The notes under the pieces are model-generated. The model was not told the DNA's origin. It worked only from the letters and a program-made list of their open reading frames with translations, and made no database searches. DNA of 64,000 bases, from assembly GCF_033954455.1 (NCBI RefSeq), contig NZ_CP121473.1, positions 2,838,501 to 2,902,500 of the forward strand, given 5' to 3'. The stretch is from Thiorhodovibrio litoralis (lineage in GTDB: Bacteria > Pseudomonadota > Gammaproteobacteria > Chromatiales > Chromatiaceae). Every line of letters starts with the position of its first letter. Position 1 is the first letter of the stretch. Shown here in pieces: positions 26,848 through 36,530 of this stretch. A program made the translations under genes and the position numbers.

Positions 26848-26876
26848 TCTCCAAACTAACGTGATCTCCAAACTGG
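26845..26876. repeat. 13-bp imperfect duplication at the rseC/next-gene junction
   Basis: TGATCTCCAAACT occurs at the rseC stop codon and again about 18 bases later at the GTG start of the following gene. The second copy provides the first codons of that gene. It looks like a small local duplication at the gene boundary. Confidence 0.6.
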
Positions 26877-28087
26877 CGACGCTGTTCAGGGCACCCAAAA
26901 GGCCCGGCACGGGCATGGCTGACGCGCCTCTGCCAGAGCGGCGGCGCAAGCGCTTTTCACTCTCTGGAACCATTGGCTTCGAGCGCCGCATCGCCACCGA
27001 TCAGCAGCGCATCGCCGATCAGGTGCTGGCCGTGCTGCCACCGGATCAGTTCCGCGCGCTTTACTTGTGCGGGAGTTATGGTCGCGGGGAAGGGGTACGT
27101 TTGCGCGGCGCTGATGGCAAGGAGATTGCAGAGCGTTACCAGTATGCCGTGGTGCTCGGTCGTACCGACCCGGCACTGCGCGGGGCCGTGCAAGACACCT
27201 TGGGACAACTGGCCGCGACACTGTCGGCCGCCACCGGCGTGGCGATTCATTTTCGGCTGTTTCGCGAGGAACGGCTGCGGGATTTTCCGCTCTCCTATCC
27301 GCAGGCCGATCTGCGCTGGAGTGGTCGCCTGCTGCGCGGCCCCCCGGAGGTTGTCGCGCAAATGACAGAGAAGCCATTCGAGCATCTCGCGCCCGGCGAG
27401 ATGCTGTGGCAGCATGTCCAGCATGGGCTGGGTCTGCTGCACAATCAGGAGCAGTTGCGCCAGGGCGCCAGCCTGGCAGAGGGCGAGCGGCTGGCATTCT
27501 TCCGCCACCTGATCCGCACCGTCCTGATTTGCGGCGATCTGCGCCTGGCCGTTGTCGGGCGCTATCATCCCGCGCATGCCGAGAAGCTTGCGCGACTTGA
27601 GGCGCTGGACCAGCGCCACCACCGCAAGTTCATGACGCTCTATGCGCTGGCGCACCAGGCCTATGCGGACATGGATGTCAGAGGCTTTGCCGATGGACAT
27701 CCGCTTGACTGGCAGGCGCGGGTGTCCTGGCTGTGGTTGGATTCTCTGCGGCGCTTCGAGCAATGGCGGCGCGGTGGACGCGTGCTGCCGAGTTGGGAGT
27801 ATTACTGTCGCTCGCGGCCCGCCAAGGGCCAGGGGTGGAACTCCCGCCTTGGCGAGCGTCTGACGAGCAACTTGGCCAGCTTCGGTGCTGCCAGCCTCAA
27901 AGCCCAGCCAGGGTGGTCGCTGCGTCACCCGCGCGAGCGCCTGATTGGCGCCATGCCCTTGTTGCTGAGCGGTCCGCAGACAGCGCCCGAGCCGGCGGTG
28001 GCCGCTGCGCTGTCACTGCCACCCGGCACCAGCTGGCCGCGCACGGTCGAGGCGTTTCTGCGTCTGTGCGAGAGTCACAGCGATTGA
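26861..28087 (+). CDS. nucleotidyltransferase-like protein with degenerate catalytic site
   Basis: The 408-residue protein has a nucleotidyltransferase-type turn CGSYGRGEG (~71-79). The following strand that normally carries the Asp-x-Asp metal site reads YQYAVVLG, and the later acidic position reads IHFRLF, so the expected metal-binding aspartates are absent. The remainder is helical, with many Trp, Arg and His residues and no recognised domain. The GTG start at 26861 lies inside a small duplication 13 bp after rseC; an ATG at MADAPLPERRR (~25 codons in) is an alternative. It is inserted between rseC and degP in the sigma-E cluster. Function unknown; it may be a pseudo-enzyme or binding protein. 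Confidence 0.6.
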   Translation: MISKLATLFRAPKRPGTGMADAPLPERRRKRFSLSGTIGFERRIATDQQRIADQVLAVLPPDQFRALYLCGSYGRGEGVRLRGADGKEIAERYQYAVVLGRTDPALRGAVQDTLGQLAATLSAATGVAIHFRLFREERLRDFPLSYPQADLRWSGRLLRGPPEVVAQMTEKPFEHLAPGEMLWQHVQHGLGLLHNQEQLRQGASLAEGERLAFFRHLIRTVLICGDLRLAVVGRYHPAHAEKLARLEALDQRHHRKFMTLYALAHQAYADMDVRGFADGHPLDWQARVSWLWLDSLRRFEQWRRGGRVLPSWEYYCRSRPAKGQGWNSRLGERLTSNLASFGAASLKAQPGWSLRHPRERLIGAMPLLLSGPQTAPEPAVAAALSLPPGTSWPRTVEAFLRLCESHSD

Positions 28088-28181
28088 CGCCAGTCCGGCG
28101 AAGGGCGATTCCCGCGTCATCATCGGCGAATCATCTTGCCGAATCCTCACCCAGAATCATCACTTGTCCGGGCTGAGTCGG

Positions 28182-28187
28182 TATAAT
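28182..28187 (+). promoter_or_regulatory. candidate -10 box upstream of degP
   Basis: A perfect TATAAT lies about 90 bases upstream of the degP start, in the 190-base gap after the preceding gene. A TTGTCC lies only 12 bases upstream, too close for a standard -35, so the assignment rests on the -10 alone. I saw no sigma-E type AACTT box in this gap. Confidence 0.3.
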
Positions 28188-28277
28188 CCCCGTTTTTGCG
28201 GTGCGAACGGCCACCTGGCCGTTACTTGCGCCTGATCTTCTCGCGCGTTTCAACCTTCCCGATTTCGGGCCAACACC

Positions 28278-29801
28278 ATGAATTTTTGTTGCTCGTTCGT
28301 CGCCCCACCGGCTCGCGGTCTGGGCTCGAGGCTGGCTTTGGGCCTGGTCCTGCTGTTTGTGCTCGCTGGTGCCTGGGCCGATACCCTGCCCGACTTCACC
28401 GGACTGGTCGAGCGCAACGGTCCGGCAGTGGTCAACATCAGCAGCTCGCAGACGACACCAGGCGAGATCCCCGGGCTCGGCGGCGAGGGCGACCTGCCGC
28501 CCGAGGACAGCCCGCTGTATGACTTTTTCCGCCGCTTCTTCGGCGACGAGGGTGAGTTTCCCGATTTCGGCGAGGAAGGGCGCTCGCTGGGCTCGGGCTT
28601 CCTGATTTCAGCCGATGGCTATGTGGTCACCAATGCCCATGTGGTCGAGCTGGCCGAAGAGATCATCGTGCGCACCAGCGACCGACGGGAGTTCGTCGCC
28701 AGCGTGGTCGGGGCCGACGAGCGCAGCGATATCGCGCTGCTGAAGCTGGACGCCAAGGATCTGCCACGGGTGGAAATTGGCAGCGCGACCGACCTCAAGG
28801 TCGGTGAATGGGTGCTGGCCATCGGCTCGCCTTTTGGGTTTGAGCATTCGGCAACCGCCGGCATCGTCAGCGCCAAGGGGCGCAGCCTGCCGAGCGAGAA
28901 CTATGTGCCTTTCATCCAGACCGATGTCGCCATCAACCCGGGCAACTCCGGCGGGCCTTTGTTCGATCTCGATGGGCGGGTGATCGGCGTCAATTCCCAG
29001 ATCTATAGCCGCACCGGCGGCTTCATGGGGCTGTCGTTCGCCATTCCCATCGAGGTGGTCATGGACGTGGTCGAGCAGCTACGCACCCAGGGTCGGGTCA
29101 CGCGCGGTTGGCTCGGGGTGCTGATTCAAGACGTCACCCGCGAGCTGGCTGAAACCTTCGGACTGCAGCGACCGCGGGGCGCCTTGGTGGCCCAGGTGAT
29201 TCCCGGCAGCCCAGCGGCAAATGGCGGCCTGCGCGCGGGCGATGTGATTCTGAGCTTTGACGGCCGGGAGGTGGCCACTTCCGGTGACCTGCCACCACTG
29301 GTGGGCATGGCCAAGGTGGGGGATCAGGCGCAGATTGAGCTGTTGCGCGGCGGCGAGCGGCAGGAGCTTGATGTTCTGCTCGCGGCGCTGCCCGAGGACG
29401 GCCAGACAAGCATGGCTGGACCGGTTCCGGAAGCGTCCAACGCCAATGCGATCGGCCTGGTGCTTGAGAATCTGAGCGCAGAGCAGCGCGAACGCTTCGA
29501 ACTGGCCGAGGGCGGGGTGCTGATCGAGGACATCGAGCCAGGCCCGGCTCAAAGCGCCGGTCTACGCCCTGGGGATGTGATTCTGGCCTTCGATGGCGTC
29601 GACGTGCGCGACCTGGCGCATTTTCGCGAGCTGCTCGCAGCAGCCGAGCCGCAGCGGCCTGTGGCGGTGCTGATACAACGCGGTGCCGGGCGCATGTTCT
29701 ATCCCTTGCGCATTCCTCCTTTGGACGCGCCCGCATCGAGCATGCCCGAGGAGAACGCCAGCGCCGCGCCCGCCCCAGCCAATGGCGGTCACTCCGAGTA
29801 G
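28278..29801 (+). CDS. degP: Do-family periplasmic serine protease (DegP/MucD)
   Basis: The 507-residue protein has a signal peptide (hydrophobic run ~17-33, cleavage near GAWA-DT), a trypsin-like domain and two PDZ domains. The catalytic triad is visible: His in VTNAHVVE, Asp in [10 protein letters not shown], Ser in [11 protein letters not shown]. The first PDZ runs ~265-365 and the second ~395-485. It degrades or refolds misfolded envelope proteins and is a typical sigma-E target; its place right behind rpoE-rseABC, as mucD in Pseudomonas, fits. lepA starts 34 bases downstream. Confidence 0.95.
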   Translation: MNFCCSFVAPPARGLGSRLALGLVLLFVLAGAWADTLPDFTGLVERNGPAVVNISSSQTTPGEIPGLGGEGDLPPEDSPLYDFFRRFFGDEGEFPDFGEEGRSLGSGFLISADGYVVTNAHVVELAEEIIVRTSDRREFVASVVGADERSDIALLKLDAKDLPRVEIGSATDLKVGEWVLAIGSPFGFEHSATAGIVSAKGRSLPSENYVPFIQTDVAINPGNSGGPLFDLDGRVIGVNSQIYSRTGGFMGLSFAIPIEVVMDVVEQLRTQGRVTRGWLGVLIQDVTRELAETFGLQRPRGALVAQVIPGSPAANGGLRAGDVILSFDGREVATSGDLPPLVGMAKVGDQAQIELLRGGERQELDVLLAALPEDGQTSMAGPVPEASNANAIGLVLENLSAEQRERFELAEGGVLIEDIEPGPAQSAGLRPGDVILAFDGVDVRDLAHFRELLAAAEPQRPVAVLIQRGAGRMFYPLRIPPLDAPASSMPEENASAAPAPANGGHSE

Positions 29802-29835
29802 CGCTGACAGGACCCGCAACGAGCACGAAATTTTT

Positions 29836-31641
29836 ATGGCAGAACTCAAGGCAATCCGCAATTTCTCGATTATTGCCCATATCGATCATGGCAAGTCGAC
29901 CATTGCCGACCGTTTCATTCAGCACTGCGGTTCCCTGACCGATCGCGAGATGTCAGCGCAGGTGCTCGACTCGATGGACCTCGAGCGTGAGCGCGGCATC
30001 ACCATCAAGGCGCAGAGCGTCACGCTCGACTATCCGGCGCGCGACGGTCAGGTGTATGAGCTAAATTTCATCGACACCCCGGGCCATGTGGACTTCTCCT
30101 ACGAGGTGTCGCGCTCGCTCGCTGCCTGCGAGGGCGCGCTGCTGGTGGTCGATGCTGCCCAGGGGGTCGAGGCTCAGAGCGTCGCCAATTGCTATACCGC
30201 GATCGACCTCGGGCTTGAAGTGCTGCCGGTGCTGAACAAAATCGACCTGCCCTCGGCCGAGCCCGAGCGGGTAATCAAGGAGATCGAAGAAATCATCGGG
30301 CTCGATGCCGAGGATGCGCTGCGGGTCAGCGCCAAGACCGGCCTAGGTATCCCGGAGCTGCTTGAGATGCTGGTCGCCAAGGTTCCGCCGCCTCAAGGTG
30401 ACCGCTCCGCGCCACTGCAGGCATTAATCATCGACTCCTGGTTTGACCCTTACGTTGGCGTGGTCTCTCTCATCCGCGTCGTCAATGGCGTCATTACAAA
30501 GCGCCAGAAGATTCAGGTCATGAGCACCGGGCGCGTCCATCAGGCCGACAATCTTGGGGTCTTCACGCCCAAGAAGCTTGAGCGCGAGCGGCTGGAGGCG
30601 GGTGAGGTTGGCTTTCTGATCGCCGGCATCAAAGAAATCGACGGCGCACCCGTCGGGGATACCATTACCTCCCCCGAGCGGCCCGCATCGGAGCGGGTGC
30701 CGGGTTTTCGCGAGATTCGCCCACGCGTGTTCGCCGGGCTTTACCCGGTCATGTCCGACAACTACGAAGACCTGCGCGATGCGTTGAGCAAACTTCGGCT
30801 GAACGACTCGGCGCTTTTCTATGAGCCGGAAACCTCCCAGGCGCTGGGCTTTGGCTTCCGCTGCGGCTTTCTCGGCATGCTGCATATGGAGATTCTGCAG
30901 GAACGCCTGGAGCGCGAATACGATCTGGATCTGATCACCACGGCGCCGACGGTGGTCTATGAGGTTGAGCTCAACGACGGCGAGGTGATCAAGGTCGACA
31001 ACCCGGCGAATCTGCCCGAAACCGGCAAGATTCGCGAGATTCGCGAGCCCATCATTGAGGCGCACATCCTGGTGCCCCAGGATCTGCTTGGCGGCGTGAT
31101 TAGCCTGTGCATCGAAAAGCGCGGGGTGCAGAAGCAGATTCAATTCCTCGGCGGTCAGGTGCAGGCCACCTTCGAGCTGCCTCTCAATGAGGTGGTGCTG
31201 GACTTCTTCGACCGCCTCAAGTCCGTCAGTCGCGGCTATGCGTCCTTCGAGTACGAGTGGAAACGTTTCCAGGCCTCGAATCTGGTCAAGCTTGAGGTGC
31301 TGATCAACAGCGAAAAGGTCGATGCGCTGTCGCTGATTGTCCATCGCGACCACGCCCAGCAGCGCGGGCGGGACCTGACCGAGCGCATGAAAGACGTCAT
31401 TCCCAGGCAGATGTTCGAGGTGGCCATCCAGGCCGCCATTGGCAGCAAGATCATCGCCCGTAGCACTGTCAAAGCACTGCGCAAGAATGTCACGGCCAAA
31501 TGCTACGGCGGCGATGCGACGCGCAAGCGCAAGCTGCTCGAGAAGCAAAAAGCTGGCAAACGGCGCATGAAGATGGTCGGGCGGGTGGAAATTCCGCAGG
31601 ACGCCTTTCTTGCGGTGTTGAAAACGAGCAAGGATAATTAA
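29836..31641 (+). CDS. lepA: elongation factor 4 (ribosomal back-translocase LepA)
   Basis: The 601-residue translational GTPase has G1 [11 protein letters not shown]3 [11 protein letters not shown] and G4 [11 protein letters not shown]. The LepA-specific C-terminal domain ends [20 protein letters not shown], containing the lysine- and arginine-rich LepA CTD. It binds ribosomes and aids initiation or stalled elongation. The ATG at 29836 gives the family N-terminus [19 protein letters not shown]. It begins the lepA-lepB-DUF4845-rnc-era-recO-pdxJ run. Confidence 0.97.
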   Translation: MAELKAIRNFSIIAHIDHGKSTIADRFIQHCGSLTDREMSAQVLDSMDLERERGITIKAQSVTLDYPARDGQVYELNFIDTPGHVDFSYEVSRSLAACEGALLVVDAAQGVEAQSVANCYTAIDLGLEVLPVLNKIDLPSAEPERVIKEIEEIIGLDAEDALRVSAKTGLGIPELLEMLVAKVPPPQGDRSAPLQALIIDSWFDPYVGVVSLIRVVNGVITKRQKIQVMSTGRVHQADNLGVFTPKKLERERLEAGEVGFLIAGIKEIDGAPVGDTITSPERPASERVPGFREIRPRVFAGLYPVMSDNYEDLRDALSKLRLNDSALFYEPETSQALGFGFRCGFLGMLHMEILQERLEREYDLDLITTAPTVVYEVELNDGEVIKVDNPANLPETGKIREIREPIIEAHILVPQDLLGGVISLCIEKRGVQKQIQFLGGQVQATFELPLNEVVLDFFDRLKSVSRGYASFEYEWKRFQASNLVKLEVLINSEKVDALSLIVHRDHAQQRGRDLTERMKDVIPRQMFEVAIQAAIGSKIIARSTVKALRKNVTAKCYGGDATRKRKLLEKQKAGKRRMKMVGRVEIPQDAFLAVLKTSKDN

Positions 31642-31682
31642 CCCTTTTTGTTGCCGGCTCGCGCTGGACAGGACCATTACGT

Positions 31683-32582
31683 ATGAATTTCGACTTTCCG
31701 ACCTTTCTGGTTGCTGCAACGGCCGTCACTGGCGGTATCTGGCTGCTCGATGCTCTGTTGTGGGCGCCGAAACGTCGCCGTTTGGCGGTGTCCGGAGATG
31801 CCGGGCAGAGCACGAATGCCGGGACGGATGCGGGGCAGGGGGCCGGCATGGGTGGCGCGCCTGCGGACGCAACCCGACGACAGGCCAAAGAGCCGGTCCT
31901 GGTCGAGTACGCCAAGTCCTTTTTCCCAGTCATCCTCGCCGTGCTGGTGCTGCGTTCCTTCGTGGTCGAGCCTTTTCGCATCCCGTCCGGCTCCATGATG
32001 CCGACGCTGCTGGTGGGTGACTTCATCCTGGTCAACAAGTTCTCCTACGGGCTGCGCTGGCCGGTGCTCAATTCCAAGTTCCTCGAGCTTGGCGAGCCGC
32101 AACGCGGCGATGTGGTTGTTTTTCGCTTTCCGCAGGATGAATCCGTTGATTACATTAAACGGGTGATCGGCGTGCCTGGCGATGTGGTCTACTACAGCGA
32201 CAAGCATGTCATCATCAACGGCGAGCGCGTCGAGACCATGCCGCTTGGCACCTACCAGGGCGTCGGCTCCGGCAAGCGTCTAACAGGGGAGAGCCTGGCG
32301 CTCGAGAATCTTGACGGCGTGAAGCACGATATACTTTTCAATCCGCTGGTACCCGACCTGCCACCCGGCTGCCGCATTCTCGCGCAAGGCCCGGTGCAGA
32401 TACCGGAGGGCTACTATTTCGTGATGGGCGACAATCGCGACAACAGCAACGACAGCCGCTGCTGGGGCCTGGTGCCCGAAGCTAACTTGGTCGGCAAGGC
32501 CTTTGCGATCTGGATGAGCTGGGACGGGAAACGCAGTGGCTTGCCAATCGCGTTCGGGCGCATTGGCGACGTGATTCACTAG
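31683..32582 (+). CDS. lepB: signal peptidase I
   Basis: The 299-residue protein has an N-terminal membrane helix (~6-26), a Gly/Ala/Thr-rich linker and a second helix (~80-97). The S26 peptidase domain follows, with catalytic Ser in RIPSGSMMPTLLVGD, catalytic Lys in DYIKRVIGVPGD and the box E motif GDNRDNSNDSR. It cleaves signal peptides from exported proteins on the periplasmic side. It sits 41 bp after lepA, the usual arrangement. Confidence 0.96.
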   Translation: MNFDFPTFLVAATAVTGGIWLLDALLWAPKRRRLAVSGDAGQSTNAGTDAGQGAGMGGAPADATRRQAKEPVLVEYAKSFFPVILAVLVLRSFVVEPFRIPSGSMMPTLLVGDFILVNKFSYGLRWPVLNSKFLELGEPQRGDVVVFRFPQDESVDYIKRVIGVPGDVVYYSDKHVIINGERVETMPLGTYQGVGSGKRLTGESLALENLDGVKHDILFNPLVPDLPPGCRILAQGPVQIPEGYYFVMGDNRDNSNDSRCWGLVPEANLVGKAFAIWMSWDGKRSGLPIAFGRIGDVIH

Positions 32583-32769
32583 CGGATTGTCGAACGGGTT
32601 ATTTAGCCACCTAAGGAATCCTTGTCTGCCGGAAACGCTAAATGAACCAGCGTTTCCCGAACGCTCTTGGTTAGCGAGCAGTCGGCTCAGGGCTGGCGGT
32701 TCTCGTCATGCCGTTATCTGGTTTTGGCAGTGGTGGATCTGGCACTCTGGTCAAAGTGGAGTTTCTCAT

Positions 32770-33159
32770 ATGCGCAACTTAAGAATTCATCAGCGGGGAT
32801 TGACCTTTAGTACTGCGATGCTGATCGTCGCGCTTGCCTCATTTTTCTTGATGCTGCTTTTTAAGATGGGGCCGGCGTATTTTCAATTCTGGCAGGTACG
32901 CTCGGCCATGGATAAGGTGCTTGAGCGACCGGAACTTGGCCAGCAGGGTCCACGGGCCATCCTCTCTGCGATCGATAAGCAGCTCTACATCAATGAAGTG
33001 CGCACAGTCCCAAGTGACAGCTTTAGTGTGAAGACGGCGAAAGATGGGAAGGGTTGGGATATCTTCGTCGAGTATGTTGTGCAGCAGCACATCGGTGCGA
33101 ACGTCGATGTCCTGATGAATTTCAACTACTCGGTTATATTGCCCAAGAAGCCGCAGTGA
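32770..33159 (+). CDS. DUF4845 single-span membrane protein
   Basis: The 129-residue protein has one N-terminal membrane helix (~10-32, GLTFSTAMLIVALASFFLML) and a small periplasmic domain. It matches the DUF4845 proteins that are encoded between lepB and rnc in many gammaproteobacteria and beta relatives. Function unknown. The ATG at 32770 follows TGGAG-type purines; an earlier open frame from 32587 has no support. Its stop overlaps the rnc start codon (GTGA), so rnc is translationally coupled to it. The 187 bases between lepB and this gene hold no gene. Confidence 0.85.
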   Translation: MRNLRIHQRGLTFSTAMLIVALASFFLMLLFKMGPAYFQFWQVRSAMDKVLERPELGQQGPRAILSAIDKQLYINEVRTVPSDSFSVKTAKDGKGWDIFVEYVVQQHIGANVDVLMNFNYSVILPKKPQ

Positions 33160-33887
33160 CGCGTTCACTTGATTCCCTGTTCAGGAATCTGGGCGCCCCA
33201 CCTTTTTCGCAGCCGGATCTCCTTGAACAGGCCCTGACGCACCGCAGCGCTGGCAGCCATAACAATGAGCGGCTCGAATTCCTCGGCGATGCGCTGCTTG
33301 GATTCGTGATTGCCGAGGTGCTTTGGCAGCGATTTCCGCAGGCCGATGAAGGCCGTCTGACCCGAGCGCGTGCCACTCTGGTGAAACAGGAATCCTTGGC
33401 TACTCAAGCTCGCTTGCTCGAGCTTGGAGAGTATCTGCGCATGGGTTCGGGAGAGATCCGCACCGGCGGACATGCGCGTGATTCCATTCTCTCCGACGCG
33501 TTCGAAGCGCTGCTTGGCGCTTACTATCTCGACCGTGGTTTTGAGCCTGCCAAAGCGCTTATTCTGCGGTTGTTTGAGGCCGGACTTGAGCAGGCGGGGC
33601 GCACTGCCCCAGTCAAGGATCCCAAAACCCGGTTGCAGGAATCGCTTCAAGCGGCCCAACGCGACTTGCCGATTTATGAGGTGATTGATGTCAGCGGCAA
33701 ACCCCATGAGCGCCAGTTTGTTGTGCGTTGTTTACTGCCTGACACCGCAGAGGAGGCGCAAGGCAGGGGAAAAAGCCGCCGGAATGCCGAGCAGCATGCT
33801 GCCGAGACCATGCTGGCGCGGCTTGCATCCCAGACCACAGCAGCCCAGAACAGCTCTTCTGGGGTTCAGCCCGCGCGCACTGTTTGA
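33156..33887 (+). CDS. rnc: ribonuclease III
   Basis: The 243-residue enzyme has the RNase III signature NERLEFLGDALLGFV and the second acidic cluster DSILSDAFEALLGA, supplying the metal-binding Glu/Asp residues. The double-stranded-RNA-binding domain follows (~157-225, DPKTRLQESLQAAQ to KSRRNAEQHAAETML). It processes rRNA precursors and structured mRNAs. The start is a GTG overlapping the DUF4845 stop. Confidence 0.97.
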   Translation: MTRSLDSLFRNLGAPPFSQPDLLEQALTHRSAGSHNNERLEFLGDALLGFVIAEVLWQRFPQADEGRLTRARATLVKQESLATQARLLELGEYLRMGSGEIRTGGHARDSILSDAFEALLGAYYLDRGFEPAKALILRLFEAGLEQAGRTAPVKDPKTRLQESLQAAQRDLPIYEVIDVSGKPHERQFVVRCLLPDTAEEAQGRGKSRRNAEQHAAETMLARLASQTTAAQNSSSGVQPARTV

Positions 33888-33922
33888 GCGCGTCGCGCCG
33901 ATTACCTTTGGCCAGTTCCGCC

Positions 33923-34828
33923 ATGACTGAGCATTCCAACCGCTGCGGCGCCATCGCGCTGATTGGCCGGCCCAATGTCGGCAAATCCACTCTGCTCAAT
34001 CGCCTGCTTGGGCAGAAGCTGTCCATCACCTCGCACAAAGCACAGACGACCCGGGACGCCATTGTCGGCATCAAGACCATCCCTGGGGGGCAGTTTGTTT
34101 TTGTCGACACGCCCGGCATCCACGACCGCGGCGATCACGCGCTCAATCGCAAGCTCAATCGCGCCGCGCGCGCAGCCATCGCCGATGTCGATGTCGCCGT
34201 GTTGGTGGTCGAGGCGGTCAAATTCGGTCCTGAAGACGCGCTGGCCCTGCGTGCTTTGACCAACACCCATGCGCCTGTTATCGCGGCGATCAACAAAATC
34301 GACCGCCTCGATTCCAAGGAGAAACTCCTGCCCTTTTTGCCAAGGCTCGCCGAGCGCCATCCCTTCGCTGGCCTGGTGCCGCTGTCCGCACGCACTGGCG
34401 ACGGCGTCGAGCGACTCGAGCAAGAACTGCTGGCCCGTCTCCCGGTCGGTGAAAACTGGTTTCCGGAAGACCAACTCACCGACTGTTCATCGCGCTTTTT
34501 GGCCGCCGAGCTGATCCGCGAGCAACTTGTGCGCCGCTATGGCGACGAATTGCCGTATCAGACTGCGGTGACCATCGAGGGCTTCCGCGAGGAACCCGAC
34601 CGCTATCGCATTAACGGGCTGATTTGGGTGGAGCGCGAGTCGCAGAAGGGCATTATCATCGGCCGCGGCGGCGAGGCATTGAAAGCAACCGCCACGGCGG
34701 CCCGCGAAGCCATGCAGCGGCTGTTCGAGATTCCTGTTCATCTGGAACTTTGGGTCAAGATCAGAAAGGGCTGGACGCGCGATGAGGCTGCCATGGATGC
34801 TCTGACCTCCGCCGATGCGCGCCTTTAG
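33923..34828 (+). CDS. era: GTPase Era
   Basis: The 301-residue protein has the GTPase motifs GRPNVGKST, DTPGIHD and NKIDRLD, then a C-terminal KH domain with the GIIIGRGGEALK loop (~245-256). Era binds 16S rRNA and acts in 30S assembly. The ATG at 33923 gives the standard length; a TTG at 33884 that overlaps rnc by four bases is a possible alternative with 13 extra residues. It lies in the usual rnc-era-recO order. Confidence 0.97.
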   Translation: MTEHSNRCGAIALIGRPNVGKSTLLNRLLGQKLSITSHKAQTTRDAIVGIKTIPGGQFVFVDTPGIHDRGDHALNRKLNRAARAAIADVDVAVLVVEAVKFGPEDALALRALTNTHAPVIAAINKIDRLDSKEKLLPFLPRLAERHPFAGLVPLSARTGDGVERLEQELLARLPVGENWFPEDQLTDCSSRFLAAELIREQLVRRYGDELPYQTAVTIEGFREEPDRYRINGLIWVERESQKGIIIGRGGEALKATATAAREAMQRLFEIPVHLELWVKIRKGWTRDEAAMDALTSADARL

Positions 34829-34845
34829 GGCGTGCCTTTTGCTAA

Positions 34846-35592
34846 ATGCAAGCGCGACTGCAACGCGGCTTTGTCCTGCATCGCCGCCCCTATGCCAACA
34901 CCAGCCTGCTAGTCGAGTTTTTCACCGCCGAGGAGGGGCGCTTGGCGATGGTGGCCAAGGGCGCCAAGCGCGGGCGCTCGCCACAGGCCGCGCTGCTGCA
35001 GCCTTTTCAACCGCTGTGGCTCGGCTGGAGCGGACGCGGTGAGGTCAAGACGTTGACCCGCGCGGAGGCCGCCGGCAGAGCGATCAACCTGATCGGCGCT
35101 AGACTGTATTGCGGCTTTTACGTCAACGAGCTTTTGATGCGGCTGTCGCCGCGCCAAGAAGCGCCAGAGGCGCTGTTTGCGGCTTATCAGCTGGTTCTCG
35201 ATGCCTTGACTGAACCGGAACCGCCCGATCTGGGTCTGCGTCAGTTCGAGCTCAGGCTGCTGGCCGCCATGGGCTATGAACTGGTCATCGATCGCTTAGC
35301 CGATGAGGGGGTTGCGGTTCGCAATGACGAGCATTATGTCCTGATTCCCGAGCAGGGCCTGCGCCGCGCGCTCGCACCCGGACCCGAGTCCGTGCGAGGT
35401 GAAACCTTGAGCCGTCTGGCCGCCGGCGAACCGCTGGATGCCGTCCACCGGCGCGAAGCCAAGGCACTGTTAAGACGGGCGCTCGCGCCGCATCTTGGCG
35501 ATAGGCCGCTACGCAGCCGCGAGCTATTTCGCCCGCGACCCGGCGCGGGAACGGGGCAGGGCGCAGATCAGCAAGACCAGTCTCATGGGTGA
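34846..35592 (+). CDS. recO: DNA repair protein RecO
   Basis: The 248-residue protein has the N-terminal OB fold ([21 protein letters not shown], then [10 protein letters not shown]) and the helical C-terminal domain. RecO loads RecA onto SSB-coated DNA in the RecF pathway. It follows era by 17 bases. Its last codons overlap an in-frame ATG of the pdxJ region, and its C-terminus is Gln/Asp/Gly-rich. Confidence 0.95.
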   Translation: MQARLQRGFVLHRRPYANTSLLVEFFTAEEGRLAMVAKGAKRGRSPQAALLQPFQPLWLGWSGRGEVKTLTRAEAAGRAINLIGARLYCGFYVNELLMRLSPRQEAPEALFAAYQLVLDALTEPEPPDLGLRQFELRLLAAMGYELVIDRLADEGVAVRNDEHYVLIPEQGLRRALAPGPESVRGETLSRLAAGEPLDAVHRREAKALLRRALAPHLGDRPLRSRELFRPRPGAGTGQGADQQDQSHG

Positions 35593-35599
35593 AGAACCC

Positions 35600-35662
35600 A
35601 ACCCAGTCGCATCGGCAGAGAATCCAGTTTCATCGGCAAAGAATCCAGTTGCATCGGTAAAG
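35600..35662 (+). repeat. three 21-bp tandem repeats ahead of pdxJ
   Basis: Three near-identical 21-base units (consensus AATCCAGTTGCATCGGCAAAG) lie head to tail at 35600-35620, 35621-35641 and 35642-35662. In the pdxJ frame they encode the heptad NPVASxK. The unit keeps the frame and contains no stop, so the repeats may be translated as an N-terminal extension of PdxJ if an upstream ATG at 35585 is used. Confidence 0.85.
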
Positions 35663-35683
35663 AATTCAATGGAAAGCCAAATC

Positions 35684-36451
35684 ATGCACGAGCAGGCCAG
35701 GCAACCGATCCTGCTAGGCGTTAACATTGACCATGTTGCCACGCTACGTCAGGCGCGCGGCACCCGCTACCCCGAGCCCGCGCAAGCGGCACTGCTTGCC
35801 GAGCAAGCCGGTGCCGACGCCATCACCCTGCATTTGCGCGAGGACCGCCGTCACATCCAGGATCGCGATGTCGCCCTGCTGGCGGACATGCTGCAGACGC
35901 GCATGAACCTGGAAATGGCTGCCACCGATGAAATGGTGCGCATCGCCTGCACACACCGTCCCAGCGATTGCTGCCTGGTGCCGGAGCGGCGTGAGGAATT
36001 GACCACCGAAGGCGGTCTGGATGTCGCAGGCCAGCGCTCGCTAATGAAAACTGTCTGCGCCGAGCTTGCCGAGGCAGGCGTGCGAGTGTCCCTGTTTATC
36101 GATGCCGAGCCGAAGCAGATTGAGGCCGCCGCCGAAGTGGGCGCGCCCGTGATCGAGCTGCACACTGGACACTATGCCGACGCGATTAGGCATCAGGCGC
36201 GCGCTGAACAACTCCAGCGCATCGCCGCGGGCACGCGTCTTGGGCGGTCACTGGGTTTGCAGGTCAATGCTGGCCACGGGCTTGATTATCATAACGTCTC
36301 AGCCATTGCAGCCATCGCCGATATTCGCGAGCTCAACATCGGCCACTCCATCGTTGCGCGCGCACTCTTCACGGGATTTGAGCGCGCGGTGGCTGACATG
36401 AAAACCCTGATGCGAGACGCCCGCGCCGCCACGGGCGCAGACCCCAGCTGA
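35684..36451 (+). CDS. pdxJ: pyridoxine 5'-phosphate synthase
   Basis: The 255-residue TIM-barrel enzyme condenses 1-deoxyxylulose 5-phosphate with 3-amino-2-oxopropyl phosphate to pyridoxine 5'-phosphate. The core begins [18 protein letters not shown] and includes the motifs [25 protein letters not shown] and [12 protein letters not shown]. The start at 35684 has GGAAAG seven bases upstream and gives standard family length. ATGs at 35669 and 35585 are in frame; the latter overlaps the recO stop and would add the repeat-encoded heptads. It closes the lepA-lepB operon; acpS, which often follows, is absent. Confidence 0.93.
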   Translation: MHEQARQPILLGVNIDHVATLRQARGTRYPEPAQAALLAEQAGADAITLHLREDRRHIQDRDVALLADMLQTRMNLEMAATDEMVRIACTHRPSDCCLVPERREELTTEGGLDVAGQRSLMKTVCAELAEAGVRVSLFIDAEPKQIEAAAEVGAPVIELHTGHYADAIRHQARAEQLQRIAAGTRLGRSLGLQVNAGHGLDYHNVSAIAAIADIRELNIGHSIVARALFTGFERAVADMKTLMRDARAATGADPS

Positions 36452-36514
36452 CACTTGGCCAGCCGAAACCGGGCCAGCTGACACCGGTATTGGCGCGCCA
36501 GGCGCCTTCACCGA

Positions 36515-36530
36515 GGGGCCATCAGGCCCC
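36515..36530. terminator. hairpin between convergent pdxJ and talB
   Basis: GGGGCC-ATCA-GGCCCC forms a perfect 6-bp stem with a four-base loop, lying across the talB stop codon in the 70-base space between two convergent genes. It could end transcription of either gene, but there is no T-run on either side, so intrinsic termination is doubtful. Confidence 0.3.

Noticed and set aside
30424-31719. Minus-strand open frame of 431 codons
   Set aside because: It is antisense to lepA and carries no recognisable protein motif.
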